A stretch of DNA of 64,000 bases from an uncultured Kordiimonas sp. (GTDB taxonomy: Bacteria > Pseudomonadota > Alphaproteobacteria > Sphingomonadales > Kordiimonadaceae): assembly GCA_947503625.1 (NCBI GenBank), contig CANNEK010000003.1, positions 124,001 through 188,000 of the forward strand, given 5' to 3'. Shown here one piece after another: positions 29,005-36,388 of the stretch. Numbering within the stretch: the first letter of the stretch is position 1; each line of letters starts with the position of its first letter. Both the position numbers and the translations under genes were made by a program. The notes under the pieces are model-generated. The model did no database searches. It worked only from the letters and a program-made list of their open reading frames with translations, and was not told the origin of the DNA.

Positions 29005-29784
29005 CTATTCCAGCGAAAGCGCCTCGCCGTCCCATAAAATTCGACGTGCTTCCTGAGTGTAGCGGTCCACGTCGCCGTGCAGGGCAAGCCCCGGCAACAA
29101 TTTCGCTGCACCATGCACGCCCTTGCGCCCCTGGATAATAACACGCTTTGCAGGTGCACCTGCGCGCGGCCACAAAGGCATAATCTTCAGGTCCCCCACC
29201 CTGCGATAAAGATGTGCAATTGCTTCATCCATACGGTCGGCACGGTAAACGATCGACACCGTTCCCCGGTTTTTAACCCGGTAGATACAGAATTTGATCC
29301 AGTCTTTGAGTGTTGCGCCTGAATCCATGTGCGCCAGGCCCTTGCCCCTGTCAGGTGGTCTTATTGCCTTGCCTTCTGCCAGATATGGCGGATTGACCAT
29401 CACATGGTCATAGGTGGCTTCTGGGCCGGAAAGGTCTGTAACACACTGATGAGAAACAGTGACGAAATCCGACAGGTCGTTGCAGGCTATATTCTGCTGG
29501 GCAAGGTCGATCATGGTGCGCTGCACATCGATGCCATGAACCTTCACACCGGGCAGCCTGCGAGCAAGACAAAGCGCTGCACCGGCAGAGCCAACACCAC
29601 CTTCTAGAACAGTCTCGCCAGCCTTGACCGGCACAGTAGCGGCCAGCATGACAGTATCCATGGATACCCGATAACCGTCTTTCGGCTGAATAAGACGGAT
29701 TGCACCGCCCAGAAAATCGTCGATGGTGGTCTCCGCCTGCGGGGTTGGCTGGTGGTTCGTTTCATTTTCGCCAGATAACTGCAA
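29005..29784 (-). CDS. trmN6: tRNA1(Val) (adenine(37)-N6)-methyltransferase-like protein
   Basis: A class I SAM-dependent methyltransferase of 259 residues. The SAM site is VLEGGVGSAGAALCLARR followed by HGIDVQ, and the catalytic NPPY is in VMVNPPYLAEG. NPPY marks N6-adenine methyltransferases, and the arrangement matches YfiC/TrmN6. The start is TTG at 29784 with GAGGA before it. A run of nine T on the minus strand lies just after the stop, but I see no clear hairpin there. Divergent from the polyprenyl synthase gene. Confidence 0.85.
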   Translation of the reverse strand: MQLSGENETNHQPTPQAETTIDDFLGGAIRLIQPKDGYRVSMDTVMLAATVPVKAGETVLEGGVGSAGAALCLARRLPGVKVHGIDVQRTMIDLAQQNIACNDLSDFVTVSHQCVTDLSGPEATYDHVMVNPPYLAEGKAIRPPDRGKGLAHMDSGATLKDWIKFCIYRVKNRGTVSIVYRADRMDEAIAHLYRRVGDLKIMPLWPRAGAPAKRVIIQGRKGVHGAAKLLPGLALHGDVDRYTQEARRILWDGEALSLE

Positions 29785-29991
29785 CGGGCATCCTCACCAT
29801 AAGTTTAGTTGCGTTCCTCAAGTTTAAGTTTGATTGTACGGCAATTCTGCTTGCGGTCAATTGACACAGCAGTAAGAAACCAGCGCTCTACTGCTTGTTT
29901 TTCATCAACACTGGCCCTAATGTCCGGCCCGAATGATACAAGATGTATAGCAGTATCAAAAAAGACTGCTGCCAAAGCGATTGAGGGGTTT

Positions 29992-31035
29992 ATGTCAGAG
30001 GCAAAACAATTGGGCAACGTTGTGTCAATTCGAGGACAAAGTGACAGTGCTGGCGGTGTGACAGCCATTGATCAGTTGCAGATGTTGACGTCCAAGGACA
30101 TGGCGTCGGTTAACGAAACGATCCTGTCCCGCATGCAAAGCCCTGTGGCCCTGATTCCGGAGCTCGCCGGGCACCTGATATCATCAGGCGGCAAGCGTCT
30201 GCGTCCGATGCTGACCCTGGCATCCGCAAAGCTTGTAGGCTACGACGGTGAGCGGCACATCGGGCTTGCAACAGCCGTCGAATTTATCCATACGGCCACG
30301 CTATTGCATGATGATGTGGTGGACGAGAGCACCCTCAGGCGCGGGAAAAAAACCGCCAACCTGATTTGGGGAAACCAGCCTTCTGTTCTGGTAGGTGACT
30401 TTCTTTTCAGTCGTGCATTCGAACTGATGGTTGGCAGTGACTCGTTACGGGTTCTGAAAATTCTCTCCAACGCATCTTCGGTTATTACCGAGGGCGAAGT
30501 GTTGCAGTTAACGACAGCAAACGACCTTTCGACCACTGAAGAAAAGTATCTGGAAGTCATCACCGCAAAAACGGCTGTGCTTTTCGCTGCGGCATGCGAA
30601 GTGGCTGGTGTCGTCGCGGAAAAAGACGAAGAGATCATTTCTGCCCTGGAGGCCTACGGCCGCTACCTGGGCATCGCTTTCCAGCTTGTTGATGATGCGC
30701 TTGATTATTCTGCCCGTCAGGCAACGCTCGGGAAAAATGTGGGTGACGACTTCCGGGAAGGCAAGATAACCCTGCCTGTTATCCTTGCGTATCGCCGCGG
30801 CACTGAAGAAGAACGCGAATTCTGGAAACGTACGATGCAGGCGGTCCGGCAAAATGATGATGATCTCGCCAAAGCGCTTGCAACACTGCAAAAATACGAA
30901 ACACTCAATGCAACGGTCGAGCGCGCACGCCACTACGGCGAGATGGCCAAAGACGCCCTTGCCATGTTCAATGACAACGACGCCAAAAAGGCGATGTTGG
31001 ATGTCGTAGATTTCTGCATTGATCGTGCCTACTAA
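29992..31035 (+). CDS. ispB: Polyprenyl diphosphate synthase (IspB type)
   Basis: Builds the long isoprenoid side chain of ubiquinone from IPP and an allylic starter. The two Asp-rich motifs are LLHDDVVDESTLRRG and FQLVDDALDYSA, and KLVGYDGERHIGLA and GGKRLRPML match the family. With the ATG at 29992 (GAGGGG before it) the protein has 347 residues, close to the usual 320-350. An upstream ATG at 29809 adds 61 residues without family support and should be ignored. Chain length (octa-, nona- or decaprenyl) cannot be told. Its 3' end overlaps the modA start. Confidence 0.95.
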   Translation: MSEAKQLGNVVSIRGQSDSAGGVTAIDQLQMLTSKDMASVNETILSRMQSPVALIPELAGHLISSGGKRLRPMLTLASAKLVGYDGERHIGLATAVEFIHTATLLHDDVVDESTLRRGKKTANLIWGNQPSVLVGDFLFSRAFELMVGSDSLRVLKILSNASSVITEGEVLQLTTANDLSTTEEKYLEVITAKTAVLFAAACEVAGVVAEKDEEIISALEAYGRYLGIAFQLVDDALDYSARQATLGKNVGDDFREGKITLPVILAYRRGTEEEREFWKRTMQAVRQNDDDLAKALATLQKYETLNATVERARHYGEMAKDALAMFNDNDAKKAMLDVVDFCIDRAY

Positions 31036-31834
31036 CAGGATCCGGCAGAAGCTTGCATCACTTCTGATAGTCCTTTGCGGCTTTGTCCTCGTATTACCTG
31101 CTTCCCTGGCAAATTCGCCTGGGAATGAACAACCACTTACTGTGTTCGCTGCTGCAAGTCTTGCGGATGTGCTGCCTGCGCTTGATAAGGCCTGGAGATC
31201 GGAAAACGAAGGCCCGGAAAGCCGGATATCCCTGGGCGCCAGCGCCGTGATGGCACGCCAGATTGAGGCCGGTGCAGGCGCATCGCTATTCATATCGGCA
31301 AACCCGCACTGGGTCGATCACCTACATCAGCAACAGCTAGCGAAATATACTCCAAAACCAGTCGCCAACAACAGGCTGGTGCTGGCTTTCCCCTGCTCTG
31401 GCAAAGCACCGGAAATCGCCACAATCCCTGATCTGGTCCGGTATCTGAAGACAAACCGTTTCGCAATGGCCGACCCTGCTATCTCACCTGCGGGAGAATA
31501 TACTCGTGGACTGCTTCAAAAACATCAGGCGTGGAGCCAAGTGAAATCGAACGCAGCTTTTGCGGGAAATGTGCGGCTAACACTCCTGCTTATCGAACGC
31601 GGCGGCATCCCCGGGTTTGTGTATGAGAGTGACGTCAGCAAAAGCCAATTGGCGTGCGAGGCGACAATGTTCGATTTTTCGAAAGAGATCACTGTTCGTT
31701 ATCATGCACTGATACCAACGTCTATCGACGTCGCCCGGGAACGACGAGCAATTTCATTTCTAGACTGGTTGACCTCACCCGAAGCGGCACAGATATGGCA
31801 ACAGTATGGATTTACCCCAACTGTACCAAATTGA
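31025..31834 (+). CDS. modA: Molybdate ABC transporter substrate-binding protein ModA
   Basis: Periplasmic molybdate (or tungstate) binding protein. A signal peptide covers about the first 28 residues (LASLLIVLCGFVLVLPASLA). The mature part begins LTVFAAASLADVLPAL, with AAASL a family hallmark, then GASAVMARQIEAGA, SANPHWVDHL and DPAISPAGEYT. The C-terminal region holds IERGGIPGFVYESDV. The chosen GTG at 31025 and a TTG at 31019 both overlap the end of ispB. The membrane and ATPase partners modB and modC are not in the window, so it is an orphan here. The gap after it holds the palindrome and sigma-54 site. Confidence 0.92.
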   Translation: MPTNRIRQKLASLLIVLCGFVLVLPASLANSPGNEQPLTVFAAASLADVLPALDKAWRSENEGPESRISLGASAVMARQIEAGAGASLFISANPHWVDHLHQQQLAKYTPKPVANNRLVLAFPCSGKAPEIATIPDLVRYLKTNRFAMADPAISPAGEYTRGLLQKHQAWSQVKSNAAFAGNVRLTLLLIERGGIPGFVYESDVSKSQLACEATMFDFSKEITVRYHALIPTSIDVARERRAISFLDWLTSPEAAQIWQQYGFTPTVPN

Positions 31835-31867
31835 AACAATCGAATATGCCTCAATGAAGGACAGGGC

Positions 31868-31884
31868 TGTTTCATTATGAAACA
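31868..31884. repeat. Perfect 17-base palindrome upstream of the sigma-54 site
   Basis: TGTTTCAT-T-ATGAAACA, two perfect 8-base arms. Its centre is about 86 bases upstream of the start predicted from the -24/-12 site. That is where enhancer-binding activators of sigma-54 promoters normally sit. It also lies 34 bases after the modA stop, but no T-run follows, so a terminator is less likely. Confidence 0.6.
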
Positions 31885-31935
31885 TGACTGACTGGAAGAT
31901 TATTTAAGCCATTGATAAAAAAACACTATTTTTTC

Positions 31936-31950
31936 TGGCATGCCAGTTGC
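31936..31950 (+). promoter_or_regulatory. Sigma-54 (RpoN) -24/-12 promoter
   Basis: TGGCATGCCAGTTGC matches the consensus TGGCAC-N5-TTGC with one mismatch. The GG and GC dinucleotides are exactly 10 bases apart, as sigma-54 requires. T-rich sequence lies just upstream. Transcription should start near 31962-31963. Confidence 0.65.
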
Positions 31951-31962
31951 GATACAAGGATT

Positions 31963-32101
31963 GCATTCGGTTCTCTGGCTGCCACCGATTTCCGAATGAC
32001 ACATAAAAATAATTGTTCCAGCTGCCATTGGACATTATTTGAAATTGAAGCTGGCGATGCCCCCTTTCCCAATCCACCGAGGCATCGCCGGTTTTTATTT
32101 T
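31963..32101 (+). ncRNA. Candidate sigma-54-dependent small RNA or terminated leader
   Basis: About 139 bases between the start predicted from the -24/-12 site and the T-run of a terminator. The RNA would begin directly with a hairpin: CATTCGG (31964-31970) pairs perfectly with CCGAATG (31992-31998). A second possible stem joins CCAGCT (32018-32023) to AGCTGG (32049-32054), and its 3' arm overlaps the left arm of the terminator, so the two compete. The terminator loop carries a C-rich stretch (CCCTTTCCC and CCACC) that could pair with ribosome binding sites. It could be a free small RNA or a leader that controls the metallo-hydrolase. I recognise no known RNA family. Confidence 0.55.
32051..32101 (+). 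terminator. Strong intrinsic terminator
   Basis: CTGGCGATGCC pairs with GGCATCGCCGG (11 pairs, one G-U) around a 19-base loop. It is followed at once by TTTTTATTTT. Confidence 0.85.
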
Positions 32102-32155
32102 GCTTTCCCCACTTTTGATACCATCTTAGAAACGCCTGTAAAAAAGGGGTATTCT

Positions 32156-33073
32156 ATGTCGACTGACACGCACGTGGAGTTCAAACAGGACTTCAGCGCC
32201 GAATACGGCCAAGCCAAAGCGCTATCACCGCTTGTCACCCGAGTGCTGTGCGAAAATCCCAGCCCCTATACCTACACCGGTACAGGAACATATCTGGTAG
32301 GCAACGGCGAGAACGTTGCCGTTATTGACCCCGGGCCCTTGATGCCGCAACACGGCCAAGCCATCCTTGCTGCGCTTGGTAAACGCCGCCTGTCTCACAT
32401 ACTGGTGACCCACACCCATCAGGATCATTCGCCGTTATCGGCATGGCTGAAAGAACGCACTGGCGCGCCCATACTGGCTTTTGGCCCGCATGGCACTGGT
32501 AGAAAAGGCGGGCTTGAAGGCGAAGATGTGGAGGCCGGGGCGGACAAAAACTTTACGCCTGACACTCTATTGCGTGACGGCGAAACCATCAAAGGGGACG
32601 GATGGTCACTGCGGGCTGTTCACACGCCGGGCCATACGGCCAACCACTTGTGTTACTTGTTGGAAGAAGAAAATACCCTGTTTGTTGGCGATCACATCAT
32701 GGGCTGGGCAACGACGGTCATCTCCCCGCCGGACGGGGACATGCGGGATTATCTTGCCAGTTTGAAAAAAGTTCTGGACCTCGCTCCGGAAAAACTTGCA
32801 CCAACACACGGGCCCTGGGTTGAAAATCCGGCCCGTTTTGTTCGCGGTATCATAACCCACCGGCGCATGCGCGAAGGCCAGATCATTCGGCGCCTTGAAA
32901 AGGGACCGATGGCAATCGATATAATGGTTGGGCAGATGTACAAGGATGTGGACAAACGTTTGCACCCGGCAGCAGCAAGATCGGTTCTCGCACACCTGAT
33001 TGCGCTAGTGGACGAAGGTCGGGTTAAAGCAGATACGACACCAACGCTTGGGGCCATCTATCGCCTGCCATAG
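32156..33073 (+). CDS. MBL-fold metallo-hydrolase (LACTB2-like)
   Basis: A 305-residue metallo-beta-lactamase-fold protein. The metal motif is THTHQDHSP (HxHxDH), followed by HTPGHTANHLCYLL and a late FVGDHIMGW. The C-terminal 70 residues (RRMREGQIIRRLEKGP onwards) look like the winged-helix tail of LACTB2-type proteins, which in known cases act on RNA or thioesters. The ATG at 32156 is preferred because AAAAAGGGG lies upstream; an earlier ATG at 32039 would place translation through the terminator. A possible -35 TTGATA lies just after the terminator, so it may have its own promoter. Confidence 0.88.
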   Translation: MSTDTHVEFKQDFSAEYGQAKALSPLVTRVLCENPSPYTYTGTGTYLVGNGENVAVIDPGPLMPQHGQAILAALGKRRLSHILVTHTHQDHSPLSAWLKERTGAPILAFGPHGTGRKGGLEGEDVEAGADKNFTPDTLLRDGETIKGDGWSLRAVHTPGHTANHLCYLLEEENTLFVGDHIMGWATTVISPPDGDMRDYLASLKKVLDLAPEKLAPTHGPWVENPARFVRGIITHRRMREGQIIRRLEKGPMAIDIMVGQMYKDVDKRLHPAAARSVLAHLIALVDEGRVKADTTPTLGAIYRLP

Positions 33074-33190
33074 ATTTGATCATGTGACGCCAACAAATCC
33101 TTGATTGCACAGTAGCGTGACAAACTGTATCTAGGCCCCACTTGAGACTACCGAACCGATGTCTTACCGAGTTTTGTTCCGGAGAGTTTT

Positions 33191-34183
33191 ATGAATCTGA
33201 TGGCTTCAACAATTGACCCAACTCTTGATGTGGTGGAAGAAATCAAGCGTTTACGCGAAGAGAAAAACGCGGTCATCCTCGCACACTATTATCAAGCCGG
33301 CGAAATTCAGGACATCGCAGATTTCGTAGGCGACAGCCTGGACCTGTCGCGCAAAGCCGCCGAAACAGATGCCGATGTAATCGTATTTTGCGGTGTGCGC
33401 TTTATGGCTGAGGTCGCAAAAATCCTCAGCCCGGAAAAAACGGTTGTTCTCCCGGATCTGGCTGCAGGCTGCAGCCTTGAAGACAGCTGCCCGCCCGACG
33501 AATTCAGGAAATTTGTCGAAGCAAACCCCGACCATATGGTTCTGTCTTACATCAACTGTTCTGCAGCCGTTAAAGCGCTGACTGACATTATCGTCACCAG
33601 TTCAAACGCCGAACATATCGTCAGCCAGATACCCGAAGACCAGAAAATCATCTTTGCACCGGATCGCCATCTGGGTGGCTTCCTGTCCCGAAAGCTGAAC
33701 CGAGACATGCTTCTGTGGCAAGGCACCTGCATTGTGCACGAAATGTTCAGCGAAAAAGAGCTGATTAAACTGAAGGCAAAGCATCCTAACGCACCGGTTG
33801 CTGCACACCCCGAGTGCCCGGACAATATTGTTCAGCATGCAGATCACACTGGCTCCACAAGCTCCATTCTGAAATTTGCGCTGGAACACCCGGCCGATAC
33901 TATCATTATTGCCACCGAACCCGGCATTATTCACCAGATGGAAAAAGCTGCGCCGCACAAAACCTTCATCGGAGCACCCGGTGCAGATGGCAATTGCAGC
34001 TGCAACACATGCCCCTACATGGCGCTGAATACGATGGAAAAGCTGTATCTTTGCCTGCGTGACCTCGGGCCCGAGATTGATCTGGATGAAGAAACCCGGG
34101 TTGCCGCTGAAAAACCGCTGCGCAAAATGCTTGAGATGAGCCCGCAAGCAGGCCCGGCAAAAGACCTGTCTGAAATCAAATAG
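33191..34183 (+). CDS. nadA: Quinolinate synthase NadA
   Basis: Condenses iminoaspartate with dihydroxyacetone phosphate to quinolinate in NAD synthesis, using a [4Fe-4S] cluster. The 330 residues contain HYYQAGEIQDIADFVGDSL early on. Cluster cysteines are plausible at Cys94 (LAAGCS), Cys209 (AHPECP) and in the CSCNTC stretch (269-274). A clear GGAGAG ribosome binding site precedes the ATG. It is followed by nadC after 15 bases. No nadB lies in the cluster, so the aspartate-oxidising enzyme is elsewhere. Confidence 0.97.
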   Translation: MNLMASTIDPTLDVVEEIKRLREEKNAVILAHYYQAGEIQDIADFVGDSLDLSRKAAETDADVIVFCGVRFMAEVAKILSPEKTVVLPDLAAGCSLEDSCPPDEFRKFVEANPDHMVLSYINCSAAVKALTDIIVTSSNAEHIVSQIPEDQKIIFAPDRHLGGFLSRKLNRDMLLWQGTCIVHEMFSEKELIKLKAKHPNAPVAAHPECPDNIVQHADHTGSTSSILKFALEHPADTIIIATEPGIIHQMEKAAPHKTFIGAPGADGNCSCNTCPYMALNTMEKLYLCLRDLGPEIDLDEETRVAAEKPLRKMLEMSPQAGPAKDLSEIK

Positions 34184-34198
34184 ATCGGGGCAAGCACT

Positions 34199-35041
34199 TT
34201 GGCTACCTTCCCGCTTGATGAAAAAGAGATTGATGCTTTTATCGATACGGCATTCGCGGAAGATATAGGCAGCGGCGATGTCACGGCTGAATCCGTTATT
34301 CCGGAACCCGCACGGCTTACAGCCAGCATGAATGCCCGCCATGACATGGTGCTGGCGGGATTGCCGCTGATGAAACCGATTTTTCAAAGACTGGACACAT
34401 CGGCACACATCGAATTGCTGGCGAAAGATGGTGCATGTCTGGCGAAAGGTTCGTCAATTGCCAGAATAGAGGGTTCTGCACGCGCGCTACTGTCTGCCGA
34501 GCGAACAGCTCTAAACATCCTGCAACATCTCTCGGGCATCGCAACACTGACCAACAAGTATGCTGACGCCATAAAGGGCACCGGAACAACATTGCTTGAT
34601 ACCCGCAAGACCATTCCTGGCCTCAGGAAGCTGGCAAAATATGCGGCAGCGTGCGGCGGCGCACAAAACCACCGAATGGGCCTGTTTGATGCTGTAATGA
34701 TCAAGGACAATCATCTGGCTGTCGCGGGCTCGGTTACCACAGCCGTTACCGCTGCAAAAGCGGCGGGGCAAACCCGAATTCAGGTTGAATGCGATACGCT
34801 TGAACAAGTAACAGAGGCTTTAGCTGCCGGTGCAACAAGCCTGTTGCTGGACAATATGACGCCAGATGTATTGCGCAAGGCGGTAACGCAAGTCGGTGGA
34901 AAAATTCCGCTTGAAGCATCAGGCGGCGTAACGCTGGAAACGATACGTGCCATCGCGGAAACAGGTGTCGATTTTATTTCTGTTGGTCGCCTGACCCAGT
35001 CGGCGCCCGCCGTTGACATTGGCCTTGACTACGGCAGCTGA
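34199..35041 (+). CDS. nadC: Nicotinate-nucleotide diphosphorylase (carboxylating) NadC
   Basis: Transfers the phosphoribosyl group from PRPP to quinolinate to give nicotinate mononucleotide. Conserved blocks include AFAEDIGSGDVTAES near the N-terminus, ERTALNILQHLSGIAT, TTLLDTRKTIPGLRKLAKYA, and IKDNHLAVAG. Near the end is LEASGGVTLETIRAIAETGVD. 280 residues is normal. The start is TTG at 34199 with CGGGG before it. It is the second gene of the nadA-nadC pair and convergent with the M48 peptidase, 7 bases apart. Confidence 0.97.
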   Translation: MATFPLDEKEIDAFIDTAFAEDIGSGDVTAESVIPEPARLTASMNARHDMVLAGLPLMKPIFQRLDTSAHIELLAKDGACLAKGSSIARIEGSARALLSAERTALNILQHLSGIATLTNKYADAIKGTGTTLLDTRKTIPGLRKLAKYAAACGGAQNHRMGLFDAVMIKDNHLAVAGSVTTAVTAAKAAGQTRIQVECDTLEQVTEALAAGATSLLLDNMTPDVLRKAVTQVGGKIPLEASGGVTLETIRAIAETGVDFISVGRLTQSAPAVDIGLDYGS

Positions 35042-35048
35042 TCAGCTT

Positions 35049-35819
35049 TTACCGGCGATAATAGCTCAAATATTCGTCCATGCGCGCCGACAGGCGATCA
35101 ATACGCTTGTCATCTGACGGATGCGTTGACAGGAACGTTGGCTGGCTACCGCCGCCTTCCTTGAGTTGCGCCATCTTCTGCCACAGCGTGATTGAATTGC
35201 GCGGATCGTACCCGGCTTTTGCCATATAGATCGTGCCAATATGGTCCGCTTCCAGTTCCATTTTGCGGCTATGTGGCAGCGAGACAAACCCTTGCGCCGC
35301 CAGCGCACCCAAGCCAACAGCCATCTGCGCCATCTGCTGGTCTTCGGTTTGACTGGAAACCAGAACACCCAAACCGACAATCGCCATGTTTTGAGCCTGC
35401 GCCCGGCTCATTTGCTCTGCCCCGTGCCTGAGCACAGCATGCGCCACTTCATGTCCGATAACCGCAGCGAGCTGCTGATCATTAAGGTTATCAAGCATCT
35501 TGCGATAAATCGCGACCTTGCCTCCAGGCAGGGCCCACGCGTTGAGCACAGGCTCATCAATGACGATGAATTCCCATGGCAGATCAGGTTTGTCTGATAT
35601 TTTCGCGATGCGCTCCCCGATGCGCTGCACGCGTGTCGCCATGACGCCCGTTGTAACAACAGGCGCAGTTTCCTTAACCTGATTAAGCGCCTCAAGGCCA
35701 AGGGCGACATCCTGACTCGGGGGAATCATGATAAATTGCGACCGTCCGGTTACCGAGTTTTCAGCCATGCAAGCGCTCAAAAACAGCACCGACGCGGCGA
35801 TTAGAGCTTTCCTGATCAT
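35049..35819 (-). CDS. M48-family zinc metalloprotease, lipoprotein
   Basis: A periplasmic peptidase of 256 residues anchored by lipid. The N-terminus MIRKALIAASVLFLSAC is a lipoprotein signal. The zinc site is HEVAH in AAVIGHEVAHAVLRHG, with a third ligand Glu in MELEADHIGTIYMAKAGYDP. It resembles LoiP/YcaL-type M48 enzymes, which work in outer-membrane quality control; the exact role is not known. It lies downstream of rpmF, separated from it by a strong terminator. Confidence 0.92.
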   Translation of the reverse strand: MIRKALIAASVLFLSACMAENSVTGRSQFIMIPPSQDVALGLEALNQVKETAPVVTTGVMATRVQRIGERIAKISDKPDLPWEFIVIDEPVLNAWALPGGKVAIYRKMLDNLNDQQLAAVIGHEVAHAVLRHGAEQMSRAQAQNMAIVGLGVLVSSQTEDQQMAQMAVGLGALAAQGFVSLPHSRKMELEADHIGTIYMAKAGYDPRNSITLWQKMAQLKEGGGSQPTFLSTHPSDDKRIDRLSARMDEYLSYYRR

Positions 35820-35873
35820 TTATCTCAACTCCGCTGAACCATGTTTGTCTGAGGATAACGGGAAACTATGCAA

Positions 35874-35902
35874 TAAAAAAGGCGCTTCCAAAGGAAACGC
35901 CT
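35874..35902 (-). terminator. Intrinsic terminator after rpmF
   Basis: On the minus strand AGGCGTTTCC, loop TTT, GGAAGCGCCT (10 pairs, one G-U), then TTTTTT. It lies 27 bases after the rpmF stop. Confidence 0.9.
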
Positions 35903-35928
35903 CTAAATTCTTCAAACCCGCCAAGCGA

Positions 35929-36114
35929 TTAATAGTCGCCTTTTGGCTCCAGAACCTGCTTGCCACGGTACATGCCGGTTTTCAGGTCGATGTGGTGACG
36001 AAGTTTGTATTCACCAGTGTGGGTATCTTCCTGATAGTTAACGGCTTTGAGAGCGTCATGCGCACGACGCATACCACGGCGAGACGGGGATATCTTTCTC
36101 TTTGGAACTGCCAT
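35929..36114 (-). CDS. rpmF: 50S ribosomal protein L32
   Basis: A 61-residue protein with the L32 N-terminus [20 protein letters not shown], then [15 protein letters not shown]. This is the version without the CxxC zinc pair, usual in alphaproteobacteria. It is a component of the large ribosomal subunit near the peptidyl-transferase region. A promoter is seen at 36211-36239 and a terminator follows, so it is a single-gene unit. In other alphaproteobacteria rpmF often precedes plsX, which is absent here. Confidence 0.96.
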   Translation of the reverse strand: MAVPKRKISPSRRGMRRAHDALKAVNYQEDTHTGEYKLRHHIDLKTGMYRGKQVLEPKGDY

Positions 36115-36210
36115 TTTTTTACCTTCTCACTCGCCGGAGCTTCTTAAAGTCAGCCACCGGGCATAATAAACGGGCCCACCAAACGGTGAACACCTCAAAT
36201 CAAGGCGCGC

Positions 36211-36239
36211 ACCATAAGGGCAGGACTTTCAAAAATCAA
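36211..36239 (-). promoter_or_regulatory. Probable promoter of rpmF
   Basis: Minus-strand TTGATT (36239-36234) and TATGGT (36216-36211) with a 17-base gap, about 95 bases ahead of the rpmF ATG. The rest of the 274-base gap to the M14 gene shows no gene or RNA that I recognise. Confidence 0.55.
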
Positions 36240-36388
36240 GCGAAACTCGCAGGTATTTTTTTGTCCCGACAGCGCCGTTTGTCTGGCCGGAGAAATATGC
36301 TGTTCATCTGGGCTTTTCAAGCAGCGAATTAAACTTTATTGACTGTTGTTCAGCTTTTTTGCGACCGAATGATCTTGGGGAGGGTTCT

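Larger units (their letters stand above)
31835..32155. other. 321-base intergenic region between modA and the metallo-hydrolase gene
   Basis: No protein gene is seen. It contains, in order, a perfect palindrome (31868-31884), an AT-rich stretch with a run of A and T, a sigma-54-type promoter (31936-31950), a structured candidate RNA (31963-32101) ended by an intrinsic terminator, and about 54 bases leading to the metallo-hydrolase ATG. Confidence 0.7.

Noticed and set aside
29809-29991. 61-residue upstream extension of the polyprenyl synthase
   Set aside because: No family match; the ATG at 29992 has a strong ribosome binding site and the usual length.
29805-30068. 87-codon minus-strand frame between the tRNA methyltransferase and polyprenyl synthase genes
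   Set aside because: It overlaps the 5' end of the synthase gene on the other strand, and its only ATG lies inside that gene. The tail looks protein-like (AVERWFLTAVSIDRKQNCRT), but I could match no family. In other alphaproteobacteria a small DUF2007 gene often lies here, and this frame does not resemble it.
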